Part shown: positions 62,306 to 64,000 of the stretch, piece after piece
Layout of the letters: each line of letters begins with the position of its first letter
Position numbering within the stretch: the stretch's first letter is position 1
DNA from: Crocodylus rhombifer
Lineage: Eukaryota > Chordata > Crocodylia > Crocodylidae
Assembly: GCA_038503035.1 (NCBI GenBank)
Contig: JAVSML010020823.1
Span: 159,925 to 223,924, forward strand
Length of the DNA stretch: 64,000 bases
Direction: 5' to 3'
Position numbers and translations under genes: made by a program
Notes under the pieces: model-generated
The model's input: only the letters and a program-made list of their open reading frames with translations
Told to the model about the DNA's origin: nothing
The model's database searches: none

Positions 62306-64000
62306 GGCGCGCAGCCGTCCCCAGCACGGTGTGGAAATGGGAGGGCAGGGCTGCGGCAGGGTCCAGCTCGCTCCGAACAGCGGCGGGGCCGGGACGGAGG
62401 GCTCTCCGCTGCACAGCCGCCGGGCTCGAGCGCGCCGCGTAAGCCCGCTTTTGCCCCGCGGGCGCTGGCGAAGCCGTCGCGGATGCACGAGCTCTGGGAG
62501 CAGGCGGGAGCGCGCGGGCACTGCTTCGGACACGGGGAGAGAAGCGGTAGGTGCAAAGCCAGCCGCCCCCTCCCCGGGCTGCAGCCCCACGTGAGACGTC
62601 TCGGATCCCAGCAAGGCTGCCCGGGGGGCTCAGCCTTCCAGCCCTGGCTCTCAGCTGGCCTCCCAGGTGATGGGCCCTGCCGCGAGACGTGCTGGGGGAG
62701 GAAGTGGGGGATAAAAACCAAGCCACCTGTGCAGGGGCAGCTGGAGAGCAGCCGTGGAGGAGCTGTGCAGCGGAGAACCGGGCGGGCGCTGCTTTGGGCC
62801 GCGAGACGGGGGCTGGGCAAGCAGCCCGCAGGTAACCGCGGCTGCAGGAGGGGATGGGCCTGGCCGCACACGCTGGGGCTTGTCCTCGCGCCTGGAGCAG
62901 GGCCGGAGGCACAGGTCGGCCTCCTGGACGCGGCCTTCCTGGACGGGGAGGACGGTGGGTGCAGCCGGGGGCCAGCCAGCACCTCGCACGCTCAGGGTCC
63001 CTGTCCCGCTTGCACCGCCTCCAGGGCCTCCCCGTGCAATAGCAAGGGGCCGGCTTGGCTTCCAGATCCCCGCAGGTGTTGTGGGGGCAAGGCTTTCGGC
63101 TCAGCCTCTTCATGAAGGCAGGGTGCGAGCCCGCAGCTGGGCCCAGGTCTTAGCGCCTCCCCTCTCGCCCGGATCGGGGTGGCGCAGGGCACCTGCCAAC
63201 TTCACCCCTGGGCTTCTGAGGAAGCAGGGCCCCGCTCTGACCCGTGCACGTTGCTGAAAAATAAAAGGAAACAGCAGTTTTGTCCCGTAACTGCCTCCTG
63301 CGCCCAGCGGGCACCTGGAAGCCGAGGCAGGGCGAGGGCGCAGCCTGTGCGGAAGCACGTAGGCTTTTCCTTTCCTCGTACTTCGTTTGCCCGCTGGCTC
63401 AGGAGCACCTCCGAGCCCACCGCCGCGCCCCGAGGTGCGGGAGGTCGAAAGCTGCTGCCGGGGTAGTGGGCAAACCTAAAAACACCGGGGTCTGTGTCGG
63501 GTCCTTCAGGAAGCCCGAGACGAGCCGGTGAGGGTTTCCATGGGCTCACAGACCGGGCTGCTGTGAGCTGGAAGGCCTGCGCCCCGTAGACAGTCGCGCC
63601 GGGTTCGCGCGCCGGGAGCGGGATGCCGCCGGCGGGGCGGTCGCTGCTGGCCACAGGGATGGGGCAGCCGCTCCTCCGCCGCCTCTCACTTTCCCCCGAG
63701 TAAGAGCTGGGCGCGCGCGCCTGCAGCGGGCAGCTGGCACGCAGGCCCCGGAGCTGCCCGCGGGGCCGGGAGGCTGCCGCCCCGGTGCGCGCTGCCGCTC
63801 GCGGGGCGCCCGGACGGGCCGCGGGACCTCCCGGCTGGCGCCCCGGAGGCACCGGCTGAGGGCTTTGCTGCCCCGCTGCGCGCGGGCCGGGGCTGCCGGG
63901 GCTCGGCTGTGCCCGGGGGCGCAGAGCAGCTCTCCGCGGGGCAGGCGCGCGGCAGCCCGGGAGAGGGGCCGTCGAAACCGCGGCGGCGCTTTGCCGGGCT

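Larger units (their letters stand above)
56450..64000. other. GC-rich block at the right edge
   Basis: About 7.5 kb of GC-rich DNA with many CpGs, homopolymer C/G tracts (for example 60349-60367) and GC boxes, densest from about 59.2 kb onward. Many long open frames overlap on both strands and are rich in Arg, Pro, Gly and Ala, as expected from composition. None shows a domain I recognise. It may hold distal regulatory CpG islands or the edge of a neighbouring gene beyond the window. Confidence 0.6.

Overview
This is nuclear vertebrate DNA. The evidence is split coding exons with consensus splice sites, several CpG islands, CR1-type LINE fragments and MIR-like SINEs. The abundant CR1 debris together with MIR-like SINEs and a GC-rich background suggests a non-avian reptile. 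I favour a crocodilian, with turtle as the alternative; this rests on repeat types recalled from memory, not on a search. There are no bacterial operons, CRISPR arrays, rRNA genes or recognisable tRNA genes.

The only protein-coding gene I can support is NOL4L (nucleolar protein 4-like; human C20orf112), on the minus strand and truncated by the left edge. Five coding exons are present, in transcription order: exon 1 (47765-47439), exon 2 (31309-31154), exon 3 (27885-27774), exon 4 (22554-22445) and exon 5 (2990-2849). All introns are GT-AG and the phases join (0, 0, 1, 0, then 1 at the left exit). The exons give about the first 282 residues. The remaining exons, including the rest of the C-terminal half, lie to the left of base 1.

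Layout from left to right: 1-2848 is intron 5 (partial). 2991-22444 is the 19.5 kb intron 4, which holds a strong CpG island at about 8.2-9.65 kb that is a good candidate for the promoter of a short NOL4L form starting inside exon 5. It also holds a MIR SINE, a hairpin-forming DNA-transposon-like element, LINE remnants and a 29-bp minisatellite. 22555-27773 is intron 3, with a 10-N assembly gap. 27886-31153 is intron 2. 31310-47438 is the 16 kb intron 1, with a CR1 copy, a second CpG island (about 33.26-36.15 kb) carrying a perfect RFX X-box, and a triple nuclear-receptor half-site. About 46.96-48.48 kb is the promoter CpG island of the long form. 48.5-64 kb is upstream intergenic DNA: CR1-rich to about 55 kb, then a GC-rich block from 56.4 kb to the right edge that contains a diverged pair of duplicated segments sharing an RFX-like motif.

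The most notable points are the (GGGGCC)n hexanucleotide arrays. They recur in both promoter islands and one lies inside exon 1, where it encodes a Gly-Pro repeat. Other points are the likely internal promoter, the duplicated RFX-bearing element, and the long ORFs of the GC-rich block, which are probably compositional. I found no convincing undescribed system.
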